Origin: an uncultured bacterium
Lineage (GTDB): Bacteria > Bacteroidota > Bacteroidia > Bacteroidales > Muribaculaceae
Reading direction: 5' to 3'
NCBI GenBank assembly: GCA_905214715.1
Contig: CAJMMT010000003.1
Span: forward strand, 62,001 to 126,000
Length of the DNA stretch: 64,000 nucleotides
Part shown: piece after piece, positions 47,513 through 56,908 of the stretch
How positions within the stretch are numbered: position 1 is the first letter of the stretch
Layout: the number at the start of each line of letters is the position of its first letter
Notes under the pieces: model-generated
Database searches by the model: none
The model's input: only the letters and a program-made list of their open reading frames with translations
Told to the model about the DNA's origin: nothing
Position numbers and translations under genes: made by a program

Positions 47513-48382
47513 ATGAACATACTCGTGACCGGAGCCGACGGCCAGCTGGGCAACTGCATGCGCGACGTGTCGGCGGCCTCGTCGGACAACTACATATTCA
47601 CCGACGTGGCGCAACTCGACATCACCGATGCCGGGGCTGTGAAAAAAGCCGTGAAAGACAATTCGATCGACGTCATAGTCAACTGCGCCGCCTACACCAA
47701 CGTGGACAAGGCAGAGAGCGACGCTGACTTCGCCGAGCTGCTCAACTCCACGGCGGTTGGCAACCTCGCCGACGCGCTTAAGGAGACAGGCGGCACACTC
47801 ATACACATCTCCACGGACTACGTGTTCGGAGGCGACCCCTACAACACTCCCTGCCGCGAGGACCAGAAAGGCACTCCGACAGGTGTCTATGGTCTGACAA
47901 AACTCCATGGCGAACAGCGGATAGCCGAATCGGGCGTCAAGGCGCTTATATTCCGAACCGCCTGGCTTTATTCGGAATACGGCAGGAACTTCGTAAAGAC
48001 CATGCTGAATCTCACGGCCACCAAACCGGAGCTGAAAGTCGTGTTCGACCAGACCGGCACCCCGACCTACGCCGGGGACCTGGCAGCAGCCATATTCCAC
48101 ATAATGGAGGACCGTCTGATGGATGGCAACGAGGGAGTGTACCACTATTCCAACGAGGGAGTCTGCTCGTGGTACGACTTCACCAAGACGATAGCGGAGA
48201 TGGCCGGCAACGACGGCTGCGACATACAGCCCTGCCACAGTGACGAATTCCCGTCGCCGGTGAAACGTCCCGCCTACTCGGTGCTCGACAAGACCAAGTT
48301 CAAGCGCACCTTCGGCATGGAAGTACCGTATTGGACGGAATCGCTGAAGAAGTGTATAATCAAATTGGTCGGCAGTCATTAG
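47513..48382 (+). CDS. rfbD: dTDP-4-dehydrorhamnose reductase
   Basis: This 289-residue short-chain dehydrogenase gives dTDP-L-rhamnose. The start at 47513 (MNILVTGADGQLGNCMRDV) immediately follows the rfbC stop; an in-frame ATG at 47471 lies inside rfbC. Motifs: TGADGQLG, the YVFGGDPYNTPCRE segment, and YGLTKLHGEQ with the catalytic Tyr/Lys pair. The last codons and the stop fall in a tandem AGTCATTAGTCAAC repeat, so the original C-terminus may have been altered. Confidence 0.96.
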   Translation: MNILVTGADGQLGNCMRDVSAASSDNYIFTDVAQLDITDAGAVKKAVKDNSIDVIVNCAAYTNVDKAESDADFAELLNSTAVGNLADALKETGGTLIHISTDYVFGGDPYNTPCREDQKGTPTGVYGLTKLHGEQRIAESGVKALIFRTAWLYSEYGRNFVKTMLNLTATKPELKVVFDQTGTPTYAGDLAAAIFHIMEDRLMDGNEGVYHYSNEGVCSWYDFTKTIAEMAGNDGCDIQPCHSDEFPSPVKRPAYSVLDKTKFKRTFGMEVPYWTESLKKCIIKLVGSH

Positions 48383-48420
48383 TCAACAGTCATTAGTCAA
48401 CAGTCATCAGTCATTGGTCA
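48374..48420. repeat. Tandem 14-bp repeat AGTCATTAGTCAAC
   Basis: Two exact 14-bp units (48374-48401) are followed by degenerate units up to about 48420. The rfbD stop codon TAG lies in the first unit. The rest of the rfbD-rfbB gap holds no gene. Confidence 0.8.
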
Positions 48421-48464
48421 TTGCGGTCTATGGCTTACACGACCAACTCAAAACAGAATCAATA

Positions 48465-49604
48465 ATGGATTTTAAACGGAATATACTGATCACCGGCGGA
48501 GCCGGATTCATCGGCTCGCATGTGGTGCGGCTGTTCGTGAACAAATATCCCGACTACCGTATAGTCAACCTCGACAAGCTCACCTACGCCGGGAACCTGG
48601 CCAACCTCAAGGATATTGAGGAGAAGCCCAACTACGCCTTCGTGCGCGCCGACATAGCTGACCTCGACGAAATGCGCCGCATAGTCAGGGAATACAATAT
48701 CGACGGCATAATCCACCTCGCCGCGGAGAGCCACGTGGACCGCTCCATAAAGGACCCGTTCACCTTCGCCCGCACCAACGTGATGGGCACCCTGGCCCTG
48801 CTGCAGGCTGCCAGGGAGTACTGGGAATCCCTGCCCGAGAAATTCGAGGGCAAGCTCTTCTACCATATCTCGACCGACGAGGTGTACGGAGCCCTCGAAC
48901 TGACCCACCCCGAGGGTGTGCCGGCCCCCTTCACGACCAAGGCGTCGAGCGAGGACGACATGGCCTACGGAACGGAATTCTTCCTGGAGACCACCAAATA
49001 CAACCCCCATTCCCCCTATTCGGCCTCGAAGGCGAGCAGCGACCACTTCGTGCGCGCCTACCACGACACCTACGGCATGCCGACGCTGGTGACCAACTGC
49101 TCTAACAACTACGGTCCCTACCAGTTCCCCGAGAAGCTGATACCGCTGTTCATAAACAACATCCGCCACGGCAAGCCGCTGCCCGTATACGGAAAAGGCG
49201 AGAACGTACGCGACTGGCTGTTCGTCGAAGACCACGCCCGCGCCATAGACCTCATATTCCACAAGGGTAAAGTGGCCGAGACCTACAACATAGGGGGCTT
49301 CAACGAATGGAAGAACATAGACCTCATAAAGGTGGTGATAAAGACCGTGGACAGGTTGCTCGGTAACCCTGAAGGTTCGTCGGAACGCCTCATAACTTAC
49401 GTAACCGACCGGCTCGGCCACGATATGCGCTACGCCATAGACAGCCGCAAACTGCAGAGGGAACTCGGCTGGGAACCGAGCCTGCAGTTCGAGGAAGGCA
49501 TAGAGAAGACCGTGCGCTGGTATCTCGACAACCAGGAGTGGATGGACAACATCACCTCCGGCGACTACGAGCGCTACTACGACGACATGTATAAGAACCG
49601 ATAA
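48465..49604 (+). CDS. rfbB: dTDP-glucose 4,6-dehydratase
   Basis: This 379-residue NAD-dependent enzyme makes dTDP-4-keto-6-deoxyglucose. The start at 48465 (MDFKRNILITGGAGFIGSHV) is chosen over an ATG at 48414 that would add 17 non-family residues. GGAGFIGSHV, HLAAESHVDRSI, STDEVYGAL and the YSASKASSDHFVRAY Tyr/Lys pair are all present. It closes the rfb operon and is followed by a 9-bp GC-rich hairpin (49614-49635). Confidence 0.96.
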   Translation: MDFKRNILITGGAGFIGSHVVRLFVNKYPDYRIVNLDKLTYAGNLANLKDIEEKPNYAFVRADIADLDEMRRIVREYNIDGIIHLAAESHVDRSIKDPFTFARTNVMGTLALLQAAREYWESLPEKFEGKLFYHISTDEVYGALELTHPEGVPAPFTTKASSEDDMAYGTEFFLETTKYNPHSPYSASKASSDHFVRAYHDTYGMPTLVTNCSNNYGPYQFPEKLIPLFINNIRHGKPLPVYGKGENVRDWLFVEDHARAIDLIFHKGKVAETYNIGGFNEWKNIDLIKVVIKTVDRLLGNPEGSSERLITYVTDRLGHDMRYAIDSRKLQRELGWEPSLQFEEGIEKTVRWYLDNQEWMDNITSGDYERYYDDMYKNR

Positions 49605-49613
49605 AACAATATA

Positions 49614-49635
49614 GTCCGGGGGTTATCCCCCGGAC
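49614..49635 (+). terminator. GC-rich hairpin after rfbB, weak terminator
   Basis: GTCCGGGGG-TTAT-CCCCCGGAC is a perfect 9-bp stem, but only a weak T run (ATTTCC) follows. Transcription may continue into the next gene, 22 bp downstream. Confidence 0.6.
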
Positions 49636-49656
49636 CATTTCCAAATAGAGAACCAT

Positions 49657-51480
49657 ATGCAAGCAATCATTCTTGCCGCCGGTATGGGGCGCAGACTCGG
49701 TGAGTTTACCGCAGATAATACAAAGTGTATGCTCGAAGTGAATGGAGTACGTCTGATAGACCGTATGCTTCATCAGTTGGGGCAGCTTGATCTGAGCCGC
49801 ATTGTAATTGTAACCGGATATAAGAGCAAAAATCTTACCGATTACATCACCGACAATTATCCCGACTGGCCTATCGTGTTTGTAAACAACCCGGTATACG
49901 ACAAGACCAACAACATTCATTCATTATGGCTGGCAAGGGATTACATGGCAGAGGATGACACGCTGTTGCTGGAGAGCGACCTCATATTCTCCGACAACAT
50001 ATTGCGTATGGCGATGGATTCACCTTATCCCGATGTAGCCCTTGTGGCCAAATACCAGACATGGATGGATGGCACTATGGTTCACATAGACAGGGAAAAC
50101 AACATAGTGAACTTCATACCCAAGAAGGATTTTAACTATGAAGAGGTGGATTCTTACTATAAAACCGTAAACGTATACCGTTTCAGCAAAGAGTTCAGTC
50201 TACGCCACTATCTACCATTCCTGGAAGCCTATATAAAAGTGTTGGGAGAGAATGAGTATTACGAGCAGGTGCTCAGGGTGCTGACCATGATAGACCGTAC
50301 AAACATGAAGGCACTCAGCATCGGCGACGAGCTATGGTATGAAATAGATGATGTGCAGGATCTCAGAATAGCCGAGACCATCTTCACCGATCCGGAAGAC
50401 CGCCTAAAGAAACTACAAAACAGTTACGGCGGTTATTGGCGCTATCCCAACCTGCTTGATTACTGTTATCTTGTGAACCCTTATTTCCCGCCTCGCCGTA
50501 TGGTGGAAGAGATGAAGGCCAATTTCGAGGTGCTTTTGCGTGACTATCCATCCGGTATGGGTGTCAACTCGCTTTTGGCGGGAAAATATTTCGGCATACG
50601 CAGCGAATATACCGTAGTCGGTAACGGAGCGGCAGAACTTATAAAGTCGCTTATGGAAAATTTGGACGGCAAAACAGGTGTGATACTGCCAACATTCGAG
50701 GAGTATCCCAACCGTCTGCCCAAAGAACGTGTCGTAACTTACCTACCGGACAATCCGGACTTCTCATATACCGCCGATGACCTTATGGATTATTTCTCCG
50801 ACAAGGAACTTTCGACACTGCTCATCGTAAACCCAGACAACCCATCTGGAAATCTTATAAAAAAAGAGGACCTGTTAAGGGTTGTAAAATGGGGGGCTGA
50901 ACGCGATATCATGGTAATGATTGACGAATCATTCGTCGACTTCTCGGAAGGTTCGATAAAAGAGAACACGCTGCTTGACAATGACATCTTGGCCGCTAAC
51001 CTCAACCTCTGCGTAATGAAATCAATCTCCAAAAGCTATGGTGTACCCGGTCTTCGTCTGGGAATCTTGGCTTCGGGAGATACAGAGCGTATAAGCCGTA
51101 TAAAGAGGGATGTGGCTATCTGGAACATAAACTCGTTCGCCGAGTTCTACATGCAGATATTCAGCAAGCACGAATCGGACTACATAGCCTCATGCGACAA
51201 ATTCAAAGAAGAACGGGCTCTGTTTGCAACAGAGTTGGCAAGTGTTCCTTTCGTTAGGGTAATACCTTCTCAGGCCAATTATTTTCTTTGTGAAGTGTTA
51301 CCCCCATACACTTCTTACGAACTGACTTTACATCTGCTAAAAAAGGCCGACATGCTGATAAAAGACTGCGGCCATAAGAAAGGATTCCCGGCAGACCGTC
51401 AGTACATACGCCTCGCCATCCGCGACCGTCACGACAATGCCCGTCTCGTATCGGCCCTTAACAGCCTGAGGGCAGACTGA
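49657..51480 (+). CDS. Cytidylyltransferase-like / PLP aminotransferase fusion (PntC- or LicC-HisC-like)
   Basis: This 607-residue protein joins two enzymes. Residues 1-245 form a nucleotidyltransferase of the LicC/PntC kind (MQAIILAAGMGRRLGEFTAD, then TKCMLEVNGVRLIDRML, and the metal site LLLESDLIF). Residues ~265-607 form a fold-type I aminotransferase related to HisC/CobD, with the PLP Lys459 in SKSYGVPGLRLG and NPDNPSGN. Similar fusions tailor cell-surface phosphonates or phospho-amino alcohols as CDP-activated groups. No PEP mutase, LicA or LicD partner is seen here. It is probably involved in decorating the polysaccharide made by this locus. Confidence 0.85.
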   Translation: MQAIILAAGMGRRLGEFTADNTKCMLEVNGVRLIDRMLHQLGQLDLSRIVIVTGYKSKNLTDYITDNYPDWPIVFVNNPVYDKTNNIHSLWLARDYMAEDDTLLLESDLIFSDNILRMAMDSPYPDVALVAKYQTWMDGTMVHIDRENNIVNFIPKKDFNYEEVDSYYKTVNVYRFSKEFSLRHYLPFLEAYIKVLGENEYYEQVLRVLTMIDRTNMKALSIGDELWYEIDDVQDLRIAETIFTDPEDRLKKLQNSYGGYWRYPNLLDYCYLVNPYFPPRRMVEEMKANFEVLLRDYPSGMGVNSLLAGKYFGIRSEYTVVGNGAAELIKSLMENLDGKTGVILPTFEEYPNRLPKERVVTYLPDNPDFSYTADDLMDYFSDKELSTLLIVNPDNPSGNLIKKEDLLRVVKWGAERDIMVMIDESFVDFSEGSIKENTLLDNDILAANLNLCVMKSISKSYGVPGLRLGILASGDTERISRIKRDVAIWNINSFAEFYMQIFSKHESDYIASCDKFKEERALFATELASVPFVRVIPSQANYFLCEVLPPYTSYELTLHLLKKADMLIKDCGHKKGFPADRQYIRLAIRDRHDNARLVSALNSLRAD

Positions 51481-51482
51481 AC

Positions 51483-51503
51483 CCTACGATTTGTGTAGGT
51501 TTT
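51483..51503 (+). terminator. Short terminator after the fusion gene
   Basis: CCTAC (51483-51487) pairs with GTAGG (51495-51499), followed by TTTT. The stem is short; CCCTACGATTT also recurs at about 51516. Confidence 0.4.
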
Positions 51504-51516
51504 CACAGATTGATCC

Positions 51517-52584
51517 CTACGATTTACGAAAATTCCGGAAATTCAGAGGAAATGTCGTTATCGGAATCAGAGCGTCAATGGCTTTCGGAATCTTGGCAGT
51601 GGTAGTCAACGGTAATATGAAGTGTTTCCAAAGCCATTTACCCGCATACCCATTTCTAACTGAATGGTTCGCCATAAATCCGGGTTCAAGACGTTCCAAT
51701 TCCGCCACTACTTCCTTGTATTTAGCCTTATGTTCCAATTTGGAGTAATTGTAACTGCGCAACCTCTTGAAATCGACATTCAGGATACTATCTACCAATC
51801 TTTCAAGTCTTGCCTTTACCAATTCTCCCTCAGCATAAAGTCGTGCCTTAAAGACATGGCCCTCCACGGTCACGCTCTTGCCATGAATGCGGAATATATT
51901 CATTTTTTCACCAATCTCGGCAACGCGGCCACCGTGCATCAGCAATCCCCAGAAAAGCCAATCTCCGGCATAACGGAAATCTCTGTAGGATCTGTCTTCA
52001 AGCTTCCGCCACGCCTCTTTGCGAAACATCACTCCACTGGCATTATAAAAGCCATTGATTCGAAGCATACGCTCAGCGATGTATTCATCACCCGGGTATA
52101 TTGAAACTCTTCCGTCGTCTTTGGAATAATCATAAATATAACCGGGCGTATATGGATTACAATCAAGGTGGTTGCCATCAGAATCAATCAACCGGCTCAT
52201 TGACTTCACGACATTGACCTTTGAATCATTTTCCATAATGCCGACACAACTCTCCATAAAATATGGCGTTGCCAAATCATCTGCCTCGGCAATCCATACA
52301 TACTTTCCCCGAGCCATTGAGATTCCTTTTTCCCACTGTTTAAAAGGGGAACCGGTATTGCTACGGTTAATTTCTATTCCGGAGACTTTAGGATTGTCTG
52401 CAAATCCATTTATCACTTCTACGGAATTATCAGTAGATGCATCGTCAAGGAGTATGATTTCAAAATCTTGAAATGTCTGTGAAAGCACTGATTCCAACCT
52501 AAGTCCGAGATATCGGGCATAGTTATAGTTGGGTATAACGACGCTCACCAACGGAGCGGAATCTGCATGAGATGAATTATCCAT
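51517..52584 (-). CDS. Family 2 glycosyltransferase
   Basis: This 355-residue inverting transferase has the GT-A fold start VSVVIPNYNYARYLGLRLES, the DDASTDNS segment and a likely metal-binding site in WIAEADD. It should add one sugar in surface-glycan synthesis on the cytoplasmic face. It is the last gene of a minus-strand operon after the GT4-GT2 fusion (6-bp gap). Donor and acceptor cannot be told from sequence. Confidence 0.9.
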   Translation of the reverse strand: MDNSSHADSAPLVSVVIPNYNYARYLGLRLESVLSQTFQDFEIILLDDASTDNSVEVINGFADNPKVSGIEINRSNTGSPFKQWEKGISMARGKYVWIAEADDLATPYFMESCVGIMENDSKVNVVKSMSRLIDSDGNHLDCNPYTPGYIYDYSKDDGRVSIYPGDEYIAERMLRINGFYNASGVMFRKEAWRKLEDRSYRDFRYAGDWLFWGLLMHGGRVAEIGEKMNIFRIHGKSVTVEGHVFKARLYAEGELVKARLERLVDSILNVDFKRLRSYNYSKLEHKAKYKEVVAELERLEPGFMANHSVRNGYAGKWLWKHFILPLTTTAKIPKAIDALIPITTFPLNFRNFRKS

Positions 52585-52590
52585 CAGGCA

Positions 52591-54600
52591 TCAATTTTTA
52601 TTATTTGTTTTTTCTGCCAACCGTTCTTGCTTCTCTATGGTACGTTTCTTATAACGGGCCTCAAGACGGGCCCATTCCAAACCGGCCTTACCATCACGCC
52701 AACCACCTTTAAAGACAAGAGTATGCAATATTCTCATTCCCGGTTTATATATTTTCTGGGCTGCCGAATATTTTCTCGGTCCTCTGCGCACAGCTTCGAA
52801 ATCGGTATATCGCTCTATCTTCTCCATACGTGACTCAAGTGTATTTTCCTCAAGATGAATCAACGCAAGGTCTTTACGAGATTCCGGAATCGAAGCTATT
52901 CGCCCTTCGACAATAGGTTGACTATGTATTTCTTTGGGCCAGTCGACGTAATCGCGTGCAACGAAACGGGTTACATAATCGGGATAAAGAGAGTGCATTT
53001 CGCGTCCCATAAATTTGTTCCGGCGAGGAATCCTCCATCCGCGCACTTCGTTTTTTTCAGGTGCGACAGCCTTATCCATAAGGAATTTCGCCAAAGCATC
53101 GGGGACTACCTCATCTGCATCGAGTACAAGCACCCAGGAATTTCTTGCCGACTTGATAGCCAGATTGCGGGCAGGTTCACAATAATTGGCGCGTTCGGTA
53201 AGAATAACACGGGCACCATAAGTCTCGGCTATTTCCCGCGTACGGTCATCGCTGTGCATGTCTACCACAACAATCTCATCTGCCCATTTTACTGAACCGA
53301 GAACCGTATCAAGATATTTTTCGGCCTGATACGTGTTCAACACAACAGATATTCCAGTTGATTTGCGACCTGAGCCATCGGCAGCAAAATCATTTCCTTC
53401 CGGTCCGTATTTTTTTCCACGAGCCAATGCCACAAGCGCATCGACAGATTTTGCAATTTCGAAACGGGATGCACCTGTCAGTGCCGCCACGGACAGTTGC
53501 TCTGCATATTTTTTATCGTTGACAATGCGCTCCATCTTCATTGCAAGAGCATCGGCATCACCGACGTGGAAAAGTACTCCGAAATCACCGTTTCCTAAAA
53601 TCTCGGCCGGACCTGTAGGACAATCGGAAGCCAATGTCGGGGTACCTACTGCCAAAGACTCTATGAGAACCGTAGGGAGACCCTCATATTTCGAGCTGAG
53701 AATCGTTGCCACGGCATTCTTCATCCACGGAACCGCAAACGATTGAAAACCCATGAAAATCACATGGTCCGACACGTCAAGTTCTTCCGCGACCCTCCTC
53801 AACATCCCTTCATCCTTACCTTTGCCAATCAGCCTAAGCTGCACATTGCTATCGGGATTATCCTTACGGAATCTCGCATAGGCCTTGATCAATGTAAGAT
53901 TATCTTTCTGACTCTCTTCAAGTCTCGCCACCGAAAGGAAATATGGCTCAATACCATCAGTCATAGGGATTGCTTCAGCACGCCTACGCAAGTCTGCGAT
54001 ATTAAAGCCATTATAAATCCTTAAAAATTTAGATGCAAGGGAGGGATATAATTCACATCCTTCGGCAAGCATGGCATCGCAAAGCAACACAATGTTGTCA
54101 TAACTCTCCATTCCTGCCATCTGACGGGAAGTATGGCGTTCATCGCGTTTCAGGTTTTCCGCTATACTGAAATGATAAAAACCGACTACCGGCACCTCGG
54201 AAAGTCTTTTCTCACGCTTCAATCGCGATAACGGGGTATAGAACGTGGAATCGAAATCGACTATGAGGTCGGCTGACGAACCATATATTTTAAGCCACTT
54301 ATAAATAGCTTTCTTACGTCTCGGATTAAGCAGAACCTCATCACGCAGTTTCTCCGGGAACGACAGGCGACGAACAATCTTTGCCCTCTTTAACGCCGTC
54401 AGTTCAGGAGTATCGACCATATGACGAACCTTCACCCAGCCGGGAATCTTGTCAAGATGTACCTCGAGATCTCCCATTCCTATACCTATACCAAGCGTTA
54501 CGTCATAACGCGACGGGTCAAGATTTCGCAGATACTCGACCAATACCGTGTCTATTCCCCCGTCGAGAAAACGGCTTATCAGGAAAATGATTTTTGTCAT
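52591..54600 (-). CDS. Two-domain glycosyltransferase (GT4 fused to GT2)
   Basis: This 669-residue protein carries an N-terminal GT-B/GT4 domain (about 1-390) with SKYEGLPTVLIESLAVGTPT as the E-x7-E-type site, and a C-terminal GT2 domain (about 405-600) of the WaaE/KdtX-like kind with SVVLNTYQAEKYLD, then VVDMHSDDRTREIAE and VLDADEVVP. The basic C-terminal end may aid membrane binding. Two successive sugar transfers by one polypeptide is the natural inference. Its start overlaps the kinase gene stop by 4 bp. Confidence 0.9.
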   Translation of the reverse strand: MTKIIFLISRFLDGGIDTVLVEYLRNLDPSRYDVTLGIGIGMGDLEVHLDKIPGWVKVRHMVDTPELTALKRAKIVRRLSFPEKLRDEVLLNPRRKKAIYKWLKIYGSSADLIVDFDSTFYTPLSRLKREKRLSEVPVVGFYHFSIAENLKRDERHTSRQMAGMESYDNIVLLCDAMLAEGCELYPSLASKFLRIYNGFNIADLRRRAEAIPMTDGIEPYFLSVARLEESQKDNLTLIKAYARFRKDNPDSNVQLRLIGKGKDEGMLRRVAEELDVSDHVIFMGFQSFAVPWMKNAVATILSSKYEGLPTVLIESLAVGTPTLASDCPTGPAEILGNGDFGVLFHVGDADALAMKMERIVNDKKYAEQLSVAALTGASRFEIAKSVDALVALARGKKYGPEGNDFAADGSGRKSTGISVVLNTYQAEKYLDTVLGSVKWADEIVVVDMHSDDRTREIAETYGARVILTERANYCEPARNLAIKSARNSWVLVLDADEVVPDALAKFLMDKAVAPEKNEVRGWRIPRRNKFMGREMHSLYPDYVTRFVARDYVDWPKEIHSQPIVEGRIASIPESRKDLALIHLEENTLESRMEKIERYTDFEAVRRGPRKYSAAQKIYKPGMRILHTLVFKGGWRDGKAGLEWARLEARYKKRTIEKQERLAEKTNNKN

Positions 54601-55445
54601 TTGAAATGGAGCAGGCGTTTACGAAGTGAATTACGATGTCGAATCTTCACAATCTCCTTTACACATTTATCGCGACTCCATCCGCGGGCATCGGCGTAAG
54701 GGTATAGAAGATATGGATACTCTTCAGGCAAGATTCCCAACTGATCGAAACTCTTCATCACTTCATGGAATCCGGGCACACGCCCTTGCTTCATGCGGTT
54801 AATGTCGATGATGTAAAAATCCTTTATATCGTTTACAGCAATATCATTCCCCCCATTGTGAAATTTTTCATCAGCGGAATAGAAAAGATTGCCTATATTG
54901 AAATCAGACGGAAGGAAGCCAGCAGCATGAAGTCTCAGCATGTAAAGCGATATAGCTTTCATAAGAGTCTGTTTTTGAATCTTATTCAGGCTTGGCTCCC
55001 GGAACTCGGCTATTAGGTGGTAATCAAGGAACTCTGTAATAAGCCAACTGTCGGTAATCACTCCTCTTTCGCGACGTTCCCACCATATTACCGGACGGGC
55101 TGTATTGAAACCGGATTTCAGCAATACCAATGCGTTGCGCGCAGCTTTACGTGCCTTTGAGCCGATATAGCGTTTCACGAATCCTGCAAACGCCTTAGGA
55201 CGTTTATACAGCTTCAACACATAACGTTTGTTGCGGAATCCGACAAGCAGTACCTTATTACGGGATTGGCCATAATCAAAGTGAAGCACAACAGAATCAG
55301 GATGCCTGACACGGCCATTAGGGCAGAAGGGATTGAAAACGCCTTCTTGCAATAAATTGGTCATAAGCTGCATCGCCTCCGGATATTCAGGGAAAGCCTC
55401 TCCTAAAAGCGCTCCATAGCCCGCAGGATTATTAATTCTGAACAT
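54597..55445 (-). CDS. WaaP/InaA-like lipopolysaccharide core kinase
   Basis: This 282-residue protein has the kinase-like pattern RYVLKLYKRP (putative ATP-binding Lys), a catalytic loop HAAGFLPSDFNIGNLFY (Asp and Asn) and FYIIDINRMKQG for metal binding. It fits the Kdo/WaaP family that phosphorylates LPS core sugars, a step important for outer-membrane stability. It is first in a three-gene operon with two glycosyltransferases, consistent with LPS core work. The substrate is inferred. Confidence 0.8.
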   Translation of the reverse strand: MFRINNPAGYGALLGEAFPEYPEAMQLMTNLLQEGVFNPFCPNGRVRHPDSVVLHFDYGQSRNKVLLVGFRNKRYVLKLYKRPKAFAGFVKRYIGSKARKAARNALVLLKSGFNTARPVIWWERRERGVITDSWLITEFLDYHLIAEFREPSLNKIQKQTLMKAISLYMLRLHAAGFLPSDFNIGNLFYSADEKFHNGGNDIAVNDIKDFYIIDINRMKQGRVPGFHEVMKSFDQLGILPEEYPYLLYPYADARGWSRDKCVKEIVKIRHRNSLRKRLLHFK

Positions 55446-55472
55446 ATTAGATTCATATTCCGCTTTTATCTA

Positions 55473-55480
55473 CAAAATTA
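55473..55480 (-). promoter_or_regulatory. -7 box TAATTTTG for the kinase-glycosyltransferase operon
   Basis: CAAAATTA on the plus strand is an exact minus-strand TAnnTTTG, 28 bp from the kinase start. Confidence 0.45.
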
Positions 55481-55495
55481 ATACAAAATTTTGAT

Positions 55496-55503
55496 TATTT
55501 TTG
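55496..55503 (+). promoter_or_regulatory. -7 box TATTTTTG for the plus-strand glycosyltransferase operon
   Basis: This exact TAnnTTTG match lies 50 bp before the ATG at 55553 and points away from the minus-strand box. Confidence 0.45.
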
Positions 55504-55552
55504 TGTTTCATATAAAAGCGCGTTCCTATGCGCCTATGGCACTTGGACTACA

Positions 55553-56908
55553 ATGGATACGAATATTTCAGAAAGTGAGGAACTGAGAGCGTTCAAAGCA
55601 TTGAAACGTTTTTTTCATAATCCGCAGATAAGCAACCGTACAGCCGGCGAGATGCACAAAAAGTTCAATGAACTGTACCCGCATTCCAGATATCGTTCTA
55701 CTTTGAACAGGAAATATTGGTGGCACAGAATAATACGCGGATACCGTTACCGCACTACAAATACAGACCCAATAGGCATCGACGAGATGTTTAGCCATTT
55801 GAAAAATGTAAGAGAGAATGGGAGAAGTGTCCGCGATATTCTCCTTGTAAGCCACGAAATGTCGCTTACCGGTGCCCCAAGAGCGTTATTGAATATGGCC
55901 ATCGTTCTGAAAACAAATGGGTTTAATCCATATATTTTCTCATTCAGAGGTGGCCCGCTCATAGATGAAGCTAAGAAAGCCGGAATACCGGCAATTGTAG
56001 ATATAGGCAGATTGTCTTCCATATGGTATTTTGACGAAAAAGGCAATAGTGATCTGATCGATTTCTTCGGATCGTTCCAGACGGTAATGCTTAACACGAT
56101 AGAAAGCATCACAACTTTTCCTATATCAAAGATAAAAGGAAGCCGCAAATTAGGATGGATTCATGAAAGCGCCACCAGCTACAAATCTTTAAGCCGAGAT
56201 GAGTTTGAAAGACTAACAGCCGATTTCAACGATATTTTCATTGTTGGAGAACATGCCCGAAGCAACGCCCGCAAGCTGACACCTGTAGCTGATTCTTTCA
56301 AGAACCTGTATTACGGGGTGGAAGATCTGGATACTTCGACACTTGCCGACCAATATAAATTCAATGACGGCAAATTACATTTGCTCATAGCCGGAACCAT
56401 AGAGGAGCGGAAAGGACATCATATACTCGCAAAAGCCATAGGCAAACTTTCCGACGAAGAAAAAGCTATGATAAAAGTGCATTGTGCAGGTCGGATTGAA
56501 AATGAAAAAACCGGAGAGGAACTTCAACGATACACGCCCGATGTAGTAAGTATGGAGGGCAACATGAAACATGATTCACTGATGAACTTGCTTGCCGGAT
56601 GCGATGTGCTGTTGTGTCCTTCTCTTGATGATCCTATGCCGATTGTATGTACAGAAGCTTTTCAGGTCGGAATACCGGTACTCGTCTCCGACCAAACCGG
56701 AACGGCATCATTTATCAGAAATGGTGAAAATGGATTTATCGTTAAGGGAGGCGATGCGGATGATCTGGCAAGAGGACTACATGAACTTATAAAACGTAAG
56801 GCAGAGCTTCCGTCAATAGGCAAACGGGCCTACGCTGTTTACAATGACAATTTCAGTGCGGAAGCATTCAGAAACAGTATAATGAAAGTTTTCAAAGTCG
56901 AAAAATGA
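55553..56908 (+). CDS. Family 4 glycosyltransferase
   Basis: This 451-residue GT-B enzyme has an extra ~95-residue N-terminal region, then a first Rossmann half (LLVSHEMSLTGAPRALLNMA) and a second half with LHLLIAGTIEERKGHHILAK and the nucleotide-sugar site LCPSLDDPMPIVCTEAFQVG. It is a retaining transferase for surface glycan synthesis. Its stop overlaps the next GT2 start by 4 bp, so the three genes form one operon. Confidence 0.9.
   Translation: MDTNISESEELRAFKALKRFFHNPQISNRTAGEMHKKFNELYPHSRYRSTLNRKYWWHRIIRGYRYRTTNTDPIGIDEMFSHLKNVRENGRSVRDILLVSHEMSLTGAPRALLNMAIVLKTNGFNPYIFSFRGGPLIDEAKKAGIPAIVDIGRLSSIWYFDEKGNSDLIDFFGSFQTVMLNTIESITTFPISKIKGSRKLGWIHESATSYKSLSRDEFERLTADFNDIFIVGEHARSNARKLTPVADSFKNLYYGVEDLDTSTLADQYKFNDGKLHLLIAGTIEERKGHHILAKAIGKLSDEEKAMIKVHCAGRIENEKTGEELQRYTPDVVSMEGNMKHDSLMNLLAGCDVLLCPSLDDPMPIVCTEAFQVGIPVLVSDQTGTASFIRNGENGFIVKGGDADDLARGLHELIKRKAELPSIGKRAYAVYNDNFSAEAFRNSIMKVFKVEK

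Noticed and set aside
46195..49421. Long open frames antisense to the rfb genes (up to 435 codons)
   Set aside because: They mirror GC-rich coding sequence with strong third-position bias; the opposite strand gives perfect rfb matches and these products have no recognisable domains.
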